A DNA stretch of 64,000 bases from Lachnospiraceae bacterium (GTDB lineage: Bacteria > Bacillota > Clostridia > Lachnospirales > Lachnospiraceae), in contig SVFF01000001.1 of assembly GCA_015057005.1 (NCBI GenBank), positions 372,001 through 436,000 of the forward strand, given 5' to 3'. Positions 1 to 9,189 of the stretch are shown in pieces; positions within the stretch are counted from its first letter, which is position 1, and each line of letters begins with the position of its first letter. The translations under genes and the position numbers were made by a program. Below the pieces are notes generated by a model, which was not told the DNA's origin, did not search any database, and saw only the letters and a list, made by a program, of their open reading frames with translations.

Positions 1-756
1 CATCCCTACATATGTCAACACACCCAGCAGAAAAAAACTAAAGCTCCGCCTTGCTCTTCGCTTCAATATCCTTGTCCAGAGATAAATCTGCCCTATGGGG
101 AAAATCAGGCCCATAGAATCCGTGTAAGGCACTACTACCCAGGGAGACAATCCCACTAATCCTGCGTAAATCAGCCAGGACCAAGTGGCAGTCCTGCCAC
201 CATACAGGCAGTTTCCGGCTTCCCACAACAGAAAACCGCCTAATGCAAACACAAAACACTGTGCCACCACCAAGACAATGTAATAATCCATGATACCAAA
301 CACCTTGGCCATCTTTATCAGCACAGAAAAAATATACGAAATAAATATATTATTTGGTTGGACCGACATATAATAATGGGACAAACCGGCCTCATCTCCT
401 TCTGCAATGGCACAAGCCGCATCATATACAATACCCACATCCCAACCGCTTGTAAAGTAATAATGGCACGACAACATTACCAGCATTCCAAACATTGCCA
501 GACTGGCCGCTACCACATACACTCTTCTATATTTCAATCGGCGCAAATGCGGTTCCAAACAATACACCAACACATAGAGAAGAACCAGCACTCCCACTCC
601 CAGTAACACATATACAATTGCCGGCAAACTCAATTCGGCTTTCTTACACGCATAATAAGTGTCAGAAAAAACGAGGCAGACGAGCGCAATCACGCCGATT
701 AAAACGATATGCATATACTTTATAGCACAGTATAACCAATTTCCTACTTTTCTCAT
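1..756 (-). CDS. GT-C-like multipass membrane protein, 3' end cut by window edge
   Basis: The frame opens at an ATG at 756 and stays open through base 1, so 252 residues are visible and the C-terminus is missing. It has several hydrophobic segments and a polar stretch reading GWDVGIVYDAA after the third. An acidic motif in the first large outer loop is usual in GT-C (GT39/PMT-like) glycosyltransferases that use polyprenyl-phosphate sugars. A second motif, PYTDSMGL, matches YTDAMSFG of the protein at 54935-56473 in the same relative place, so the two look homologous. It has its own promoter (788-816) behind a terminator, so it is transcribed separately from pseC. Surface glycan work is inferred from the neighbourhood; no exact reaction can be assigned. 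Confidence 0.7.
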   Translation of the reverse strand, partial: MRKVGNWLYCAIKYMHIVLIGVIALVCLVFSDTYYACKKAELSLPAIVYVLLGVGVLVLLYVLVYCLEPHLRRLKYRRVYVVAASLAMFGMLVMLSCHYYFTSGWDVGIVYDAACAIAEGDEAGLSHYYMSVQPNNIFISYIFSVLIKMAKVFGIMDYYIVLVVAQCFVFALGGFLLWEAGNCLYGGRTATWSWLIYAGLVGLSPWVVVPYTDSMGLIFPIGQIYLWTRILKRRARRSFSFFLLGVLTYVGM

Positions 757-787
757 TTATACACCATCCGCATGTACTTATTCATTT

Positions 788-816
788 ATTATACCTTTGA
801 TTCTCATATTATTCAA
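788..816 (-). promoter_or_regulatory. sigma-A-type promoter for the left-edge GT-C gene
   Basis: On the minus strand a -35 TTGAAT (811-816) is followed after 17 bp by a perfect -10 TATAAT (788-793). It lies about 30 bases before the ATG at 756. Confidence 0.75.
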
Positions 817-863
817 CATATGTTTTCAGATCGCAACATCCCAACAATTACGAAATTTTTACA

Positions 864-894
864 ACATCAAAATCAAGCAGTCCTGTCGGACTGC
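864..894 (-). terminator. terminator after pseC
   Basis: A stem GCAGTCC-TGTC-GGACTGC (877-894) is followed on the minus strand by TTGATTTTG, just past the pseC stop. It would end the long polysaccharide operon. Confidence 0.7.
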
Positions 895-901
895 CTGCAT
901 T

Positions 902-2095
902 TTACTTCCTATAATTCTCCACTACCTTCTTTACCGCATGAATCACATCGGCCACATCCTGGTCCGTCATCTTGGGATACAGTGGGATGCACATGATCCT
1001 GCTGTACACATACTCTGCTTTAGGGCAAAGGCCTCTCTCATAACCCAACTTTTGATAATAAGGGAACCAATACACAGGGATGTACATAACCTGAGGCTGC
1101 ACGTTCTCTGCCGCCAGCGCATCGAAGAACTCCCTGCGGGTGCAGGTCAGTTTCTCCAGATCCAGCTGGATAATATAGAGATGTCTGCAAGTATCTGCCC
1201 GGGAAATTTCCTTCTGGATGATGATCTCGGGGAGTTCTGCAAACGCTTCGTTATAACGGGCTACAATCTCTTTTCTTCGGGCTACGAACCTGTCCAGCTT
1301 ACTCATCTGGCTGGTGATCAGCGCCGCCTGGAAGTCAGTAATACGGTAATTGTAACCCAGTTCCTGCTGCTCGTAGTACCAGATGCCCTCGGGCTCCTCC
1401 AACATTTCTGAAGGAACCTTGGTAATACCATGGGTACGGAACAGGGATAGTTTCTTAAAATACTCTTCATTGCTGGTCAGAATGGCTCCACCCTCGCCGC
1501 CGGTGACAGTCTTCACGGGATGGAAACTGAAAGTGGTCATGTCTGCCAGACTGCCCACCTGGGCACCATTATACTTGGAGCCGATGGAGTGAGCCGCGTC
1601 CTCGATAAACACCAGATTAAACTCATCGCAGATTTTGCGAATTTCCTCTACCTCAACCGGCTGACCGGTGAAATCCACGGCCACAATAGCCTTGGTGCGC
1701 TCCGTAATCTTCTCGCGAACGCTGGCAGGATCGATATTGTAGGTCTCAGGATTGATGTCTGCAAAAACCGGCTTTGCTCCACAATACAGCGCACAGTTAG
1801 CACTGGCCGCAAAAGTGATGGGAGTAGTAATCACTTCATCTCCCGGACCTACACCTGCTGCCAGGCAGGCCAGATGAAGAGCGGCGGTGCCGTTGGAGAC
1901 TGCGACGGCATATTTTGCACCAGTGTAGGTGCAGAGCGCCTGCTCTAATTCTGTTATTTTAGGACCACAAGTCAAAAAATCACTTTGTAATGTGGTAACT
2001 ACAGCATTGATATCGTCTTGATCGATCCACTGTTTTCCATAGGTAATTTTGTTATTTCTGACCGGTGTTCCACCATTAAGTGCCAGCTTTTCCAT
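902..2095 (-). CDS. pseC: PseC-type UDP-sugar 4-aminotransferase (DegT/DnrJ/EryC1 family)
   Basis: This 397-residue PLP enzyme begins MEKLALNGGTPVR after an AGAGGAGG site. The PLP-binding lysine is in FSFHPVKTVTGGEGG and the cofactor-ring aspartate in FIEDAAHSIGS. Length and the GGxPV start fit PseC, which aminates the 4-keto sugar made by PseB to give UDP-4-amino-4,6-dideoxy-beta-L-AltNAc. The PseB-type gene lies directly upstream with a 23-bp gap, which strongly supports the pairing. No pseH, pseG, pseI or pseF is in the window, so the sugar may stay an aminodideoxy-altrose derivative, or the rest of the pseudaminate pathway may lie elsewhere. It is the last gene of its operon. Confidence 0.87.
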   Translation of the reverse strand: MEKLALNGGTPVRNNKITYGKQWIDQDDINAVVTTLQSDFLTCGPKITELEQALCTYTGAKYAVAVSNGTAALHLACLAAGVGPGDEVITTPITFAASANCALYCGAKPVFADINPETYNIDPASVREKITERTKAIVAVDFTGQPVEVEEIRKICDEFNLVFIEDAAHSIGSKYNGAQVGSLADMTTFSFHPVKTVTGGEGGAILTSNEEYFKKLSLFRTHGITKVPSEMLEEPEGIWYYEQQELGYNYRITDFQAALITSQMSKLDRFVARRKEIVARYNEAFAELPEIIIQKEISRADTCRHLYIIQLDLEKLTCTRREFFDALAAENVQPQVMYIPVYWFPYYQKLGYERGLCPKAEYVYSRIMCIPLYPKMTDQDVADVIHAVKKVVENYRK

Positions 2096-2118
2096 TGGAA
2101 ACCTCCTCTGATATCAAA

Positions 2119-3114
2119 CTATTTCTCCAAATCCACATTTTTCAGCAACTCCCGGATTTCTTCAACCGTAAGCCACTCCGCATTATTATCGGAACTGTAG
2201 GAAAAACCTTCCGCAACAGGTTTTCCGGTAGGCACCGCCTTTTTACTAAGAGACCATACTATCTGCGGATAAATAATATAATGCTTGTCATACTCATATG
2301 TGTGAGGCGCATCTTCCGCTGTTATCATAATTTCATGAAGTTTTTCGCCCTCTCGAATTCCCACCTCGGGCATATTACAGCCGGGCATCATAGCCTCTGC
2401 CAGATCAGTGATTTTAAAGGAAGGAATCTTGGATATAAACGTTTCTCCGCCCTTTGCTTCCTCCAAAGCTTTAATCACCAGTTCCACGCCTTGACGCAGG
2501 CTGATCCAAAAACGAGTCATACGGTAATCGGTAATTGGCAGCTCTGTACCACCATTTTTAATAATATTGTGAAAGAAAGGAACAACAGAACCTCGGCTTC
2601 CCGCAACATTACCATATCGGACAATTGAGAAGGAAATGTCCTTTTCGCCGGCATAGGCATTGGCTGCAATAAACAGCTTGTCTGATACCAGTTTGGTTCC
2701 GCCGTACAAATTCAGAGGATTTACTGCCTTGTCGGTAGATAAGGCAACCACTTTCTTTACGCCCGTATCTAGCGCTGCATCAATCACATTCTGTGCGCCG
2801 TGAATATTGGTTTTGATCGCTTCCGCAGGATTATACTCACATGCCGGAACTTGTTTCATTGCAGCAGCATGGATCACATAATCCACCCCTTCAAAAGCAC
2901 GGACTAATCTCTCTTTGTCACGCACATCACCAATGAAGAAACGCAGTTTGCTTGCATATTCTTTGAACTCGTTTTGCATCATGTATTGTTTGAATTCATC
3001 TCTGGAGTAAATGATAATTTTCTTAGGATCATAATTTTCTAAGACGTATCGGGTGAAGGATTTACCAAAGCTGCCGGTGCCACCGGTGACTAAGATTGAT
3101 TTGTTGTTTAGCAT
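2119..3114 (-). CDS. pseB: PseB-type UDP-GlcNAc 4,6-dehydratase (inverting)
   Basis: A soluble 331-residue extended short-chain dehydrogenase. The NAD(P)-binding motif VTGGTGSFG is at residues 9-17, and the catalytic region reads STDKAVNPLNLYGGTKLVSDK, with the Asp-Lys pair and the Tyr-x-x-x-Lys. The short length without membrane segments separates it from the large PglF/CapD dehydratase encoded at 13528. Known PseB enzymes dehydrate UDP-GlcNAc and epimerise C5, the first step toward pseudaminic acid or L-altrosamine-type sugars. The start overlaps the end of wzx by 7 bp and has an AAGGAG site, indicating translational coupling. Confidence 0.9.
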   Translation of the reverse strand: MLNNKSILVTGGTGSFGKSFTRYVLENYDPKKIIIYSRDEFKQYMMQNEFKEYASKLRFFIGDVRDKERLVRAFEGVDYVIHAAAMKQVPACEYNPAEAIKTNIHGAQNVIDAALDTGVKKVVALSTDKAVNPLNLYGGTKLVSDKLFIAANAYAGEKDISFSIVRYGNVAGSRGSVVPFFHNIIKNGGTELPITDYRMTRFWISLRQGVELVIKALEEAKGGETFISKIPSFKITDLAEAMMPGCNMPEVGIREGEKLHEIMITAEDAPHTYEYDKHYIIYPQIVWSLSKKAVPTGKPVAEGFSYSSDNNAEWLTVEEIRELLKNVDLEK

Positions 3115-4616
3115 TTTTTCTTCTCCTTAATATTCAGACTTATATACTTCTCCTTACATAAAATTCCAATAGGAATAATGGAATATACCAACATTGATAT
3201 AATCATCCCTTTAAAGCCTTCCACACAAAAAATGATAATACCATCTATTTCTTGAATTGGTCTAAGTACAATATTCAAAATCGTACCAACAACCACAAAC
3301 AAGGCAACTGCTGCTAAATATAATAAATACGTCTTTTGGGGAGAACGTTTTAATAATTTTACGTTTGCATAAACAATAATATCATTCGTTCTATATAACA
3401 ACGCCGCTATGGTTCCAAGTAATACTCCATATATTCCCCAAAGCCAAACGCCAATAAAAGAGCACACCAAATTTATCAAAGTTTCTGCCACAGAACGTTT
3501 CATCGTCTCTCTATAATGGCCCGCATAATTTATTGTTTGTAGCATAAACACTCTACAATGTGTCAGTAAACTTATCACTACAAATAAAACTGCCAACCAT
3601 TTATCAATATAATTAATATCAGAAACGCCTTTCGTGTATATCTTCATAAATGGCAAATACAAATATAATACAACGCTATAGACTGCAAAACTAATCGTAC
3701 TATAACATGCCTCAAACCAGTCTATCTTTTTTACAAAAGCTTTCTTATCTATCTGAAACAACTGTCCCAAAGCAAAACTAATGCTATTAATAATAATCGC
3801 TAAAACCGAATCTATATGGGACGTCACCATTTTAAATAATGAATAGACACTGACAATTTTCAAATCAACAAATACCGTCAATAATAAAACATCCGTATTT
3901 TGAAAGACCAGTGAACTTATTTGATGTACTAATGCAAAATTTTTTTGTTCAATTGCCTGATAATCCGGTTCAACTTCTAAACATAACTTCTTATATTTCT
4001 TTTTGATATACCATAAAATATATACTGTGTGAATGCATTGAAGTACGGCAGAAACAATTAATATACTTAAAATGTCTGCTCCGATATATATCAATCCCAC
4101 TTTTGCCAAGCTCACAAGCACACTGACAAAGGTGGTCAAATTCGTATATATATATCCCTTGCCTTCTACCTGCAATAAAATACGATACTTACCTTGAACG
4201 TAAAAAAGAACAACATTTCCAATACCGCTAAAAAAAACTGCTCCTGCAATTGTCCAAAAGCCAATACTGCTCTCTACAATAATCGGATATATGATAGATG
4301 CTATCGTCAATACTATCAAGTACCATCTTCCGGTTTTCTTATAATACTCATTTGTTGCTGCCAGGATTTTGTTTATTGATCCCCAATCCTCTTTAGCCAC
4401 AGGATTATACAACGCTTGCATTGTCGCCGTACCCACTCCCGCTTCAAAAAGGCCTAAGTAGACCAAAAACTGCGACAACGAATTAAGAAGGCCGTTTACT
4501 TCCGATCCATAGCCTACCACAAATAACCTAGGCAATATCAAACCGCAGGCAATGGTTATTACTTGTCCCAACGCAGAATATATTACGTTTTTTATGCTTT
4601 TTTTTCTGTTACTCAT
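3108..4616 (-). CDS. wzx: Wzx-type polysaccharide flippase (MOP superfamily)
   Basis: A 502-residue integral membrane protein with about 12 to 14 hydrophobic segments, starting MSNRKKSIKNVIYSALGQVI, the usual Lys-rich cytoplasmic tip before helix 1. Composition and length fit PST/MOP flippases that move undecaprenyl-diphosphate-linked repeat units across the membrane. It overlaps the GT2 gene upstream by 8 bp and pseB downstream by 7 bp, so it sits within one operon. The coding sequence is much more A+T-rich than pseB or pseC, as is common for the variable core of polysaccharide loci. The substrate cannot be read from sequence. Confidence 0.85.
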   Translation of the reverse strand: MSNRKKSIKNVIYSALGQVITIACGLILPRLFVVGYGSEVNGLLNSLSQFLVYLGLFEAGVGTATMQALYNPVAKEDWGSINKILAATNEYYKKTGRWYLIVLTIASIIYPIIVESSIGFWTIAGAVFFSGIGNVVLFYVQGKYRILLQVEGKGYIYTNLTTFVSVLVSLAKVGLIYIGADILSILIVSAVLQCIHTVYILWYIKKKYKKLCLEVEPDYQAIEQKNFALVHQISSLVFQNTDVLLLTVFVDLKIVSVYSLFKMVTSHIDSVLAIIINSISFALGQLFQIDKKAFVKKIDWFEACYSTISFAVYSVVLYLYLPFMKIYTKGVSDINYIDKWLAVLFVVISLLTHCRVFMLQTINYAGHYRETMKRSVAETLINLVCSFIGVWLWGIYGVLLGTIAALLYRTNDIIVYANVKLLKRSPQKTYLLYLAAVALFVVVGTILNIVLRPIQEIDGIIIFCVEGFKGMIISMLVYSIIPIGILCKEKYISLNIKEKKKC

Positions 4617-5577
4617 TTACTCTCTTTCCACGCAAGACTTTTATCAGTTTTTTCATTTGCATATAGATTCTTGCACCTTCATAAAAGCCAAACAACCTAA
4701 ATAACCAAACAGCAAAAGCACATGATTTTTGCCAAGTATTATTTAACAATTCCTTGTTGTCACAAAGAATTTCTGTTACTTTTCTTGCTTCCTTCCGTTG
4801 TAATCTCCCAATCAACAAAACATTATCCACATATTTATCCGCCAAAGCTGAAACCGGATAGCATTGATACCATTTTGCCTTGCATTGCAAATTGTCCAAT
4901 ATCTTTTTAGGAGATATCGTGGCAGTTACGCTTTGTTCTCTCATTCTGTATTCATACAGAATTTCACTTGTACCTTTAACACTTGACGCACGTTGCAGGC
5001 AGGCCATATTAAAATCAAAATCTTCTGAAACTTTCATTGACTCATCAAATCTTATATTATTATTCTCAAGAAATTTTCTCCTGAAACCATATGCCCAAGA
5101 TACAGTCAATGGTAGTGCTTGAATCGCAAATAGTTTCTGTAAAAAAAGAGGACCACTTTCACCACTTGGAATTATCCGACTAACTATTTGGGCACCATAT
5201 TCGCTTTCTCCCTCAAACCGAACACCACCAAACACCACCACATCAGGTGATTCTTTAATCTGTTTAGAAAAAACATCCAACAGATTCTTTTTCCAACGAT
5301 CATCAGCATCTATAAATAATATATACTCTCCTCGTGCTGCTTGAATACCCACATTCCTAGCATGGCTAACTCCTTGATTGAAACCATGAATGACCCTAAT
5401 TGTATTATATTTTTGCGCATACGCATCACATATATTTCCCGAACTATCTGACGAACCATCATCAACCAGTATAATCTCCATAGTTGCATTCGTCTCCTGA
5501 TTCAATATGCCATCCACACATTCACATAGATACTGTTCAACATTGTACACCGGAACAATTATAGAATATTGACACAT
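4609..5577 (-). CDS. GT2 family glycosyltransferase
   Basis: A 322-residue GT-A fold transferase. The N-terminus reads YSIIVPVYNVEQYL, followed by the nucleotide-binding VDDGSSDSS and the metal-binding FIDADDRW (about residues 90-97). The C-terminal third has a basic amphipathic end and no clear membrane helices, so it probably acts at the inner face of the membrane, adding one sugar to the lipid-linked repeat unit. It lies between wzy and wzx with an 8-bp overlap into wzx. Donor and acceptor cannot be predicted. Confidence 0.87.
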   Translation of the reverse strand: MCQYSIIVPVYNVEQYLCECVDGILNQETNATMEIILVDDGSSDSSGNICDAYAQKYNTIRVIHGFNQGVSHARNVGIQAARGEYILFIDADDRWKKNLLDVFSKQIKESPDVVVFGGVRFEGESEYGAQIVSRIIPSGESGPLFLQKLFAIQALPLTVSWAYGFRRKFLENNNIRFDESMKVSEDFDFNMACLQRASSVKGTSEILYEYRMREQSVTATISPKKILDNLQCKAKWYQCYPVSALADKYVDNVLLIGRLQRKEARKVTEILCDNKELLNNTWQKSCAFAVWLFRLFGFYEGARIYMQMKKLIKVLRGKRVNE

Positions 5578-5585
5578 ATAGCAAA

Positions 5586-6890
5586 CTACCTGCCTTTTTC
5601 ATCTACTTTTCTCATTATCCATACCTGCACAAAATAATAATATATCGTCAACATGTAAGCAAAGGGAGTATTTATACTTGCCAAAGTTGATGTGATAATA
5701 AAGGAAACTGTAACTCCCATTAAAAATAAAGTATATTCTTCTGCACCATTCTTCAATACAAGCTTCAATGTTTTTATGGCCGATAATGACAAGTAGAGTA
5801 TGTATAATACTCCACAAATTGCACCTGAGCGAAATGCAAATGTCAACGCCGTCATATGTGCTGTAGTATAATAACAGTCTCGAGACCCAATCCAGAATTT
5901 CTCTTCTTTTCCACTTCCAAACAAAGTGATATTTTTCAAATACTCCTTCCAAATTGAAACACGTCCGGCAGAATATGTGTCCAACGTTTTTCCTGCCGTA
6001 TTAAAGCCTTCACCATTTTTTTCTATCGAAGCGAAAAATATACTTTTTTCACCAAGTTCACCATCCAGCTCACCAATCGCCTCATTAATGAAACTCGACA
6101 GATCCAGAATTTTTTCTCCTACTGTATACATAAAACCAAATATGTGCGGAACAAGCATTACCATAACTATAATAGCAGCCAAAATAGGAAATACTCGTTT
6201 AACTAATACATCTTTCCACGACTGGGATTTCTTCCATATATAAAAAAACAGAGTCACACACAAAACAGAAATCGCACATAATTGTCCGGTTCTGGAGTTC
6301 GTATAAAAAATCAATGCCCCACATAGTCCTGTCAAGAATAAGTATAAACCACTCAACTGTCTTTTTTCCGAAAACAGAAATTTTACCAATACACAAACAA
6401 AAACCAATGAAAGAAACTGAGCTGCGCCATTTGCATTATTATACAAACCTGCATAAACTGCATCGTTCATCGGGAAAAAGAATGCTGAAAATACTAAATA
6501 GATGCCAAAAGAAATCACACATATCTTACTCAGCTTTTTATATAATATGTCTGGCGATACTGCCCCCCACAGAAACAGAAATACCGGTACCATACCAATA
6601 TACATTAACGCATCTGTTATCCAATCAATGCTGAAACGAATACTTGATACCAATATCAGCGCTCCTACTGAAAGCCAACAGGCAAACAAACCATAGGATA
6701 TCTTTATTTTTGATATATCAAGATGCAGACTACCTAAAAACATTAATCCAACACATCCCATTCCAGCAGCAAACCAATATAGATATCTGGTAGTTAAAAG
6801 TTCAGATCCTATTATAAAACTTAATATAAAAAGAAATATACCGCCTAAAATAAATAATCTGTTCTTATTTTTCTCATTTAAAATTTTCAC
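5586..6890 (-). CDS. wzy: Wzy-type polysaccharide polymerase (O-antigen polymerase/ligase-like)
   Basis: A 434-residue membrane protein with around ten to eleven hydrophobic segments and one large soluble loop (about residues 255-340, containing SAGRVSIWKEYLKNITLFGSGKE). Together with FYTNSRTGQL in an earlier helix, this is the layout of Wzy/WaaL/Wzy_C proteins. It sits inside the glycosyltransferase-wzx run and overlaps the upstream GT4 gene by 17 bp. Wzy polymerises flipped repeat units on the outer face of the membrane. It differs from the two longer paralogues at 15546 and 21671 and is the best candidate for the dedicated polymerase. Confidence 0.78.
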   Translation of the reverse strand: MKILNEKNKNRLFILGGIFLFILSFIIGSELLTTRYLYWFAAGMGCVGLMFLGSLHLDISKIKISYGLFACWLSVGALILVSSIRFSIDWITDALMYIGMVPVFLFLWGAVSPDILYKKLSKICVISFGIYLVFSAFFFPMNDAVYAGLYNNANGAAQFLSLVFVCVLVKFLFSEKRQLSGLYLFLTGLCGALIFYTNSRTGQLCAISVLCVTLFFYIWKKSQSWKDVLVKRVFPILAAIIVMVMLVPHIFGFMYTVGEKILDLSSFINEAIGELDGELGEKSIFFASIEKNGEGFNTAGKTLDTYSAGRVSIWKEYLKNITLFGSGKEEKFWIGSRDCYYTTAHMTALTFAFRSGAICGVLYILYLSLSAIKTLKLVLKNGAEEYTLFLMGVTVSFIITSTLASINTPFAYMLTIYYYFVQVWIMRKVDEKGR

Positions 6891-8025
6891 TCAATAACTC
6901 CTTATACAACTTCGTATATGCTAATGCATTCTTCTTCCACGAAAGCTCTTTTGAAATCATTTTGCCTTGTTCCACTATTTTTTGAACATCACTTAAACCA
7001 TTGAAACACTTTTCAACTATTCGGATAATTGCTTCGGGATTATCCGGCGGAACCAGAAAACCATTTTCTCCCGAACAAATGACATCTTCTATCCCTTCTC
7101 CCTGCGTCCCGATAGTAATACATCCACATGCCATCGCTTCTAAATAGACAATTCCAAATCCTTCACGTACACTTGGCATAATAAAAAACTGTGTTGCCGC
7201 CATTTTCTTCAACACATCCAGATTGGGAATTTTCCCCATAAATTCAACAGAATCAGAGATGCCAAGATTATCACACAAACGCTCTAGCTTATCTTTCTCC
7301 GGACCACTTCCTACAATATATAAACGCGCTTGTTCATAATTTCTCTTTATCTCTGCAAACGCTTCTATTGTAACATTTACTCTCTTACTTGGAAGTAAAT
7401 TAGACACTTGTAAAAAACTATATTGTTCTTTCACCTGTTTATCAGGAAGATTTTTCAAATCAAAACCATTCAAAATAGAAACTACATTTGTTTTAGTACC
7501 GGAAGAACGAATTTTCTTACCCAAAACAGAACTTACTGCCACAATACAATCTATTCCTTCGCAACACTGCAATAAATACTGCAGTCTTCCTTTTTCGTGC
7601 GGAACCGAAGCGTCAGAACCATGAGATGTAACTACCAGAGGTTTTTTGTATTTCTTTGCAAGTCTTTTTCCAATATTGCCGTCAAAACCTAATGTATGTG
7701 CATGTATGATATCTATTGAGAAGTTTCGTAAGATCTGCATCTCATTTTTCTCTATAAAATACATTGCACTTTCAAAGTTAAAGCTTTTTTCTCCATACTT
7801 AGATAATGTCAGATAGCGTACATAGACAAGTTCCGCTCCATCCACATTTCTTTCCATTACACCTCTGGATATCCTATTATTGTCAGACCCCTTTTTACCG
7901 TATGGGATAGGAATAATCACTCGTACATTATGCCCCAACTCCACTAACGCTTTAACCTGATGATGAACAAAAGAGTTTTGAAGATTTTGATATAGACCAT
8001 AATGGCAAATTACTAATATATTCAT
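6874..8025 (-). CDS. GT4 family glycosyltransferase
   Basis: A 383-residue GT-B fold protein. The N-terminal domain begins MNILVICHYGLYQN and contains IDIIHAHTLGFDGNIG. The C-terminal nucleotide-sugar domain has VSNLLPSKRVN, VGSGPEKDKLERL and the GT4 retaining motif SVREGFGIVYLEAMACG (E-x7-E). No membrane segment is seen; such enzymes act at the cytoplasmic membrane face. It overlaps wzy by 17 bp and follows another GT4 gene by 3 bp, so it belongs to the same transcript. The ribosome site is weak, which fits coupling. The sugar is unknown. Confidence 0.88.
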   Translation of the reverse strand: MNILVICHYGLYQNLQNSFVHHQVKALVELGHNVRVIIPIPYGKKGSDNNRISRGVMERNVDGAELVYVRYLTLSKYGEKSFNFESAMYFIEKNEMQILRNFSIDIIHAHTLGFDGNIGKRLAKKYKKPLVVTSHGSDASVPHEKGRLQYLLQCCEGIDCIVAVSSVLGKKIRSSGTKTNVVSILNGFDLKNLPDKQVKEQYSFLQVSNLLPSKRVNVTIEAFAEIKRNYEQARLYIVGSGPEKDKLERLCDNLGISDSVEFMGKIPNLDVLKKMAATQFFIMPSVREGFGIVYLEAMACGCITIGTQGEGIEDVICSGENGFLVPPDNPEAIIRIVEKCFNGLSDVQKIVEQGKMISKELSWKKNALAYTKLYKELLSENFK

Positions 8026-8028
8026 TTC

Positions 8029-9159
8029 TTATTCTGTTCCACTTTCTTGCATACAAACAATTTGTTTATATATCTCCAAATACTGACGGCAAATGGAATC
8101 CCATGAAAATTTTTTTGCACTCTCAGCACATCTGGTTGTTATTTCATCATAGTTGTTAACTACTTTTATAATCCCATCAGCTACGCTCTGCACATTTTTA
8201 CTATCAACAGCATATCCCACTGTCCCATCAGCAAATTGACCATCAAATCCTTGCCCCCTGGTATAAAGTACCGGAAGCCCTTGTGACATTGCTTCTGCAT
8301 ATACAAGTCCAAATGTTTCCTTATGAGATGGCATCACAAAAATATTACCGCTTCTATATATCTCCAACAATTTTTCTTTCGTTTGTTTTCCTATATACTG
8401 CGTTTTGGAGTGTTTTATAATTTCGTTATAAACTCGAGAATCGTCAACTTGTCCCACAACAGTCAGGCTAACATCATATCCTTTTTTCTCAAGCCCATCC
8501 ATTGCTTTTTGGATTGCGGGAATGTTTTTGTTTTGATCAATTCGCCCCGCATATACTAATTTAATGTCCTTCTTTGAATTACAGCATCGCTTTTCAGATG
8601 ATATATTTTTTAACCAGAAATCATCTATACCATTTGGAATAATAAACGTTTTTGCCTCAAACTCTTCCCTCAAAGAAGCCGGAATATAATTAGAATATAC
8701 TTTTTCCTTATATACGGGAGACAGAAAAAAGACTGCGGATGCATGCTGCAAAACTTCCACTCCACGTTTTCTCAAATTAATTCTGTACTTAAAAAAGTAA
8801 TTAACATCCGTATTACGTATTGCCACCACATACGGCACGTTATATTTCTTCTTTAGGTTTAATGCTACGTTACCATCTGTAAATAATGTATATGCATGAA
8901 CTAAATTAACATCAGATAAATTGCAAGAATCTTCTAAAGCCCGAAATATTTTGTTTTGCTTTTTCGTGAAAAAAAAACGATCTCTCTTTTCAAAACATTC
9001 CGATACCACTACATCCTCTATCGGTTGAATACTTGAGGTAAATTGGCTGTACACAGGCACAAAAACTGTATTGCGTACTCCTGCATCCCCAAGTTTCTCT
9101 ACCATTAATTGGTGTAGATTGCTTCCTAAATAATTACAATTCACATGAAGAATATTCAC
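8029..9159 (-). CDS. GT4 family glycosyltransferase, GTG start
   Basis: A GT-B protein of 376 residues if translation starts at the GTG at 9159, eight bases after a GGAGG; an in-frame TTG further upstream includes that GGAGG and is less likely. The start then reads VNILHVNCNYLGSNLHQLM, a normal N-terminal strand. The C-terminal domain has VYAGRIDQNKNIPAI, VVGQVDDSR and the retaining motif SHKETFGLVYAEAMSQG. It is tandem with the GT4 gene downstream, but the two differ clearly, so they probably add different sugars. Substrate unknown. Confidence 0.87.
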   Translation of the reverse strand: MNILHVNCNYLGSNLHQLMVEKLGDAGVRNTVFVPVYSQFTSSIQPIEDVVVSECFEKRDRFFFTKKQNKIFRALEDSCNLSDVNLVHAYTLFTDGNVALNLKKKYNVPYVVAIRNTDVNYFFKYRINLRKRGVEVLQHASAVFFLSPVYKEKVYSNYIPASLREEFEAKTFIIPNGIDDFWLKNISSEKRCCNSKKDIKLVYAGRIDQNKNIPAIQKAMDGLEKKGYDVSLTVVGQVDDSRVYNEIIKHSKTQYIGKQTKEKLLEIYRSGNIFVMPSHKETFGLVYAEAMSQGLPVLYTRGQGFDGQFADGTVGYAVDSKNVQSVADGIIKVVNNYDEITTRCAESAKKFSWDSICRQYLEIYKQIVCMQESGTE

Positions 9160-9189
9160 ATTCCAATCCTCCAAATAAAAATTTGAAAA

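Noticed and set aside
38-259. 73-codon minus-strand frame near the left edge
   Set aside because: It lies in a different frame within the membrane protein that runs open from 756 to base 1.
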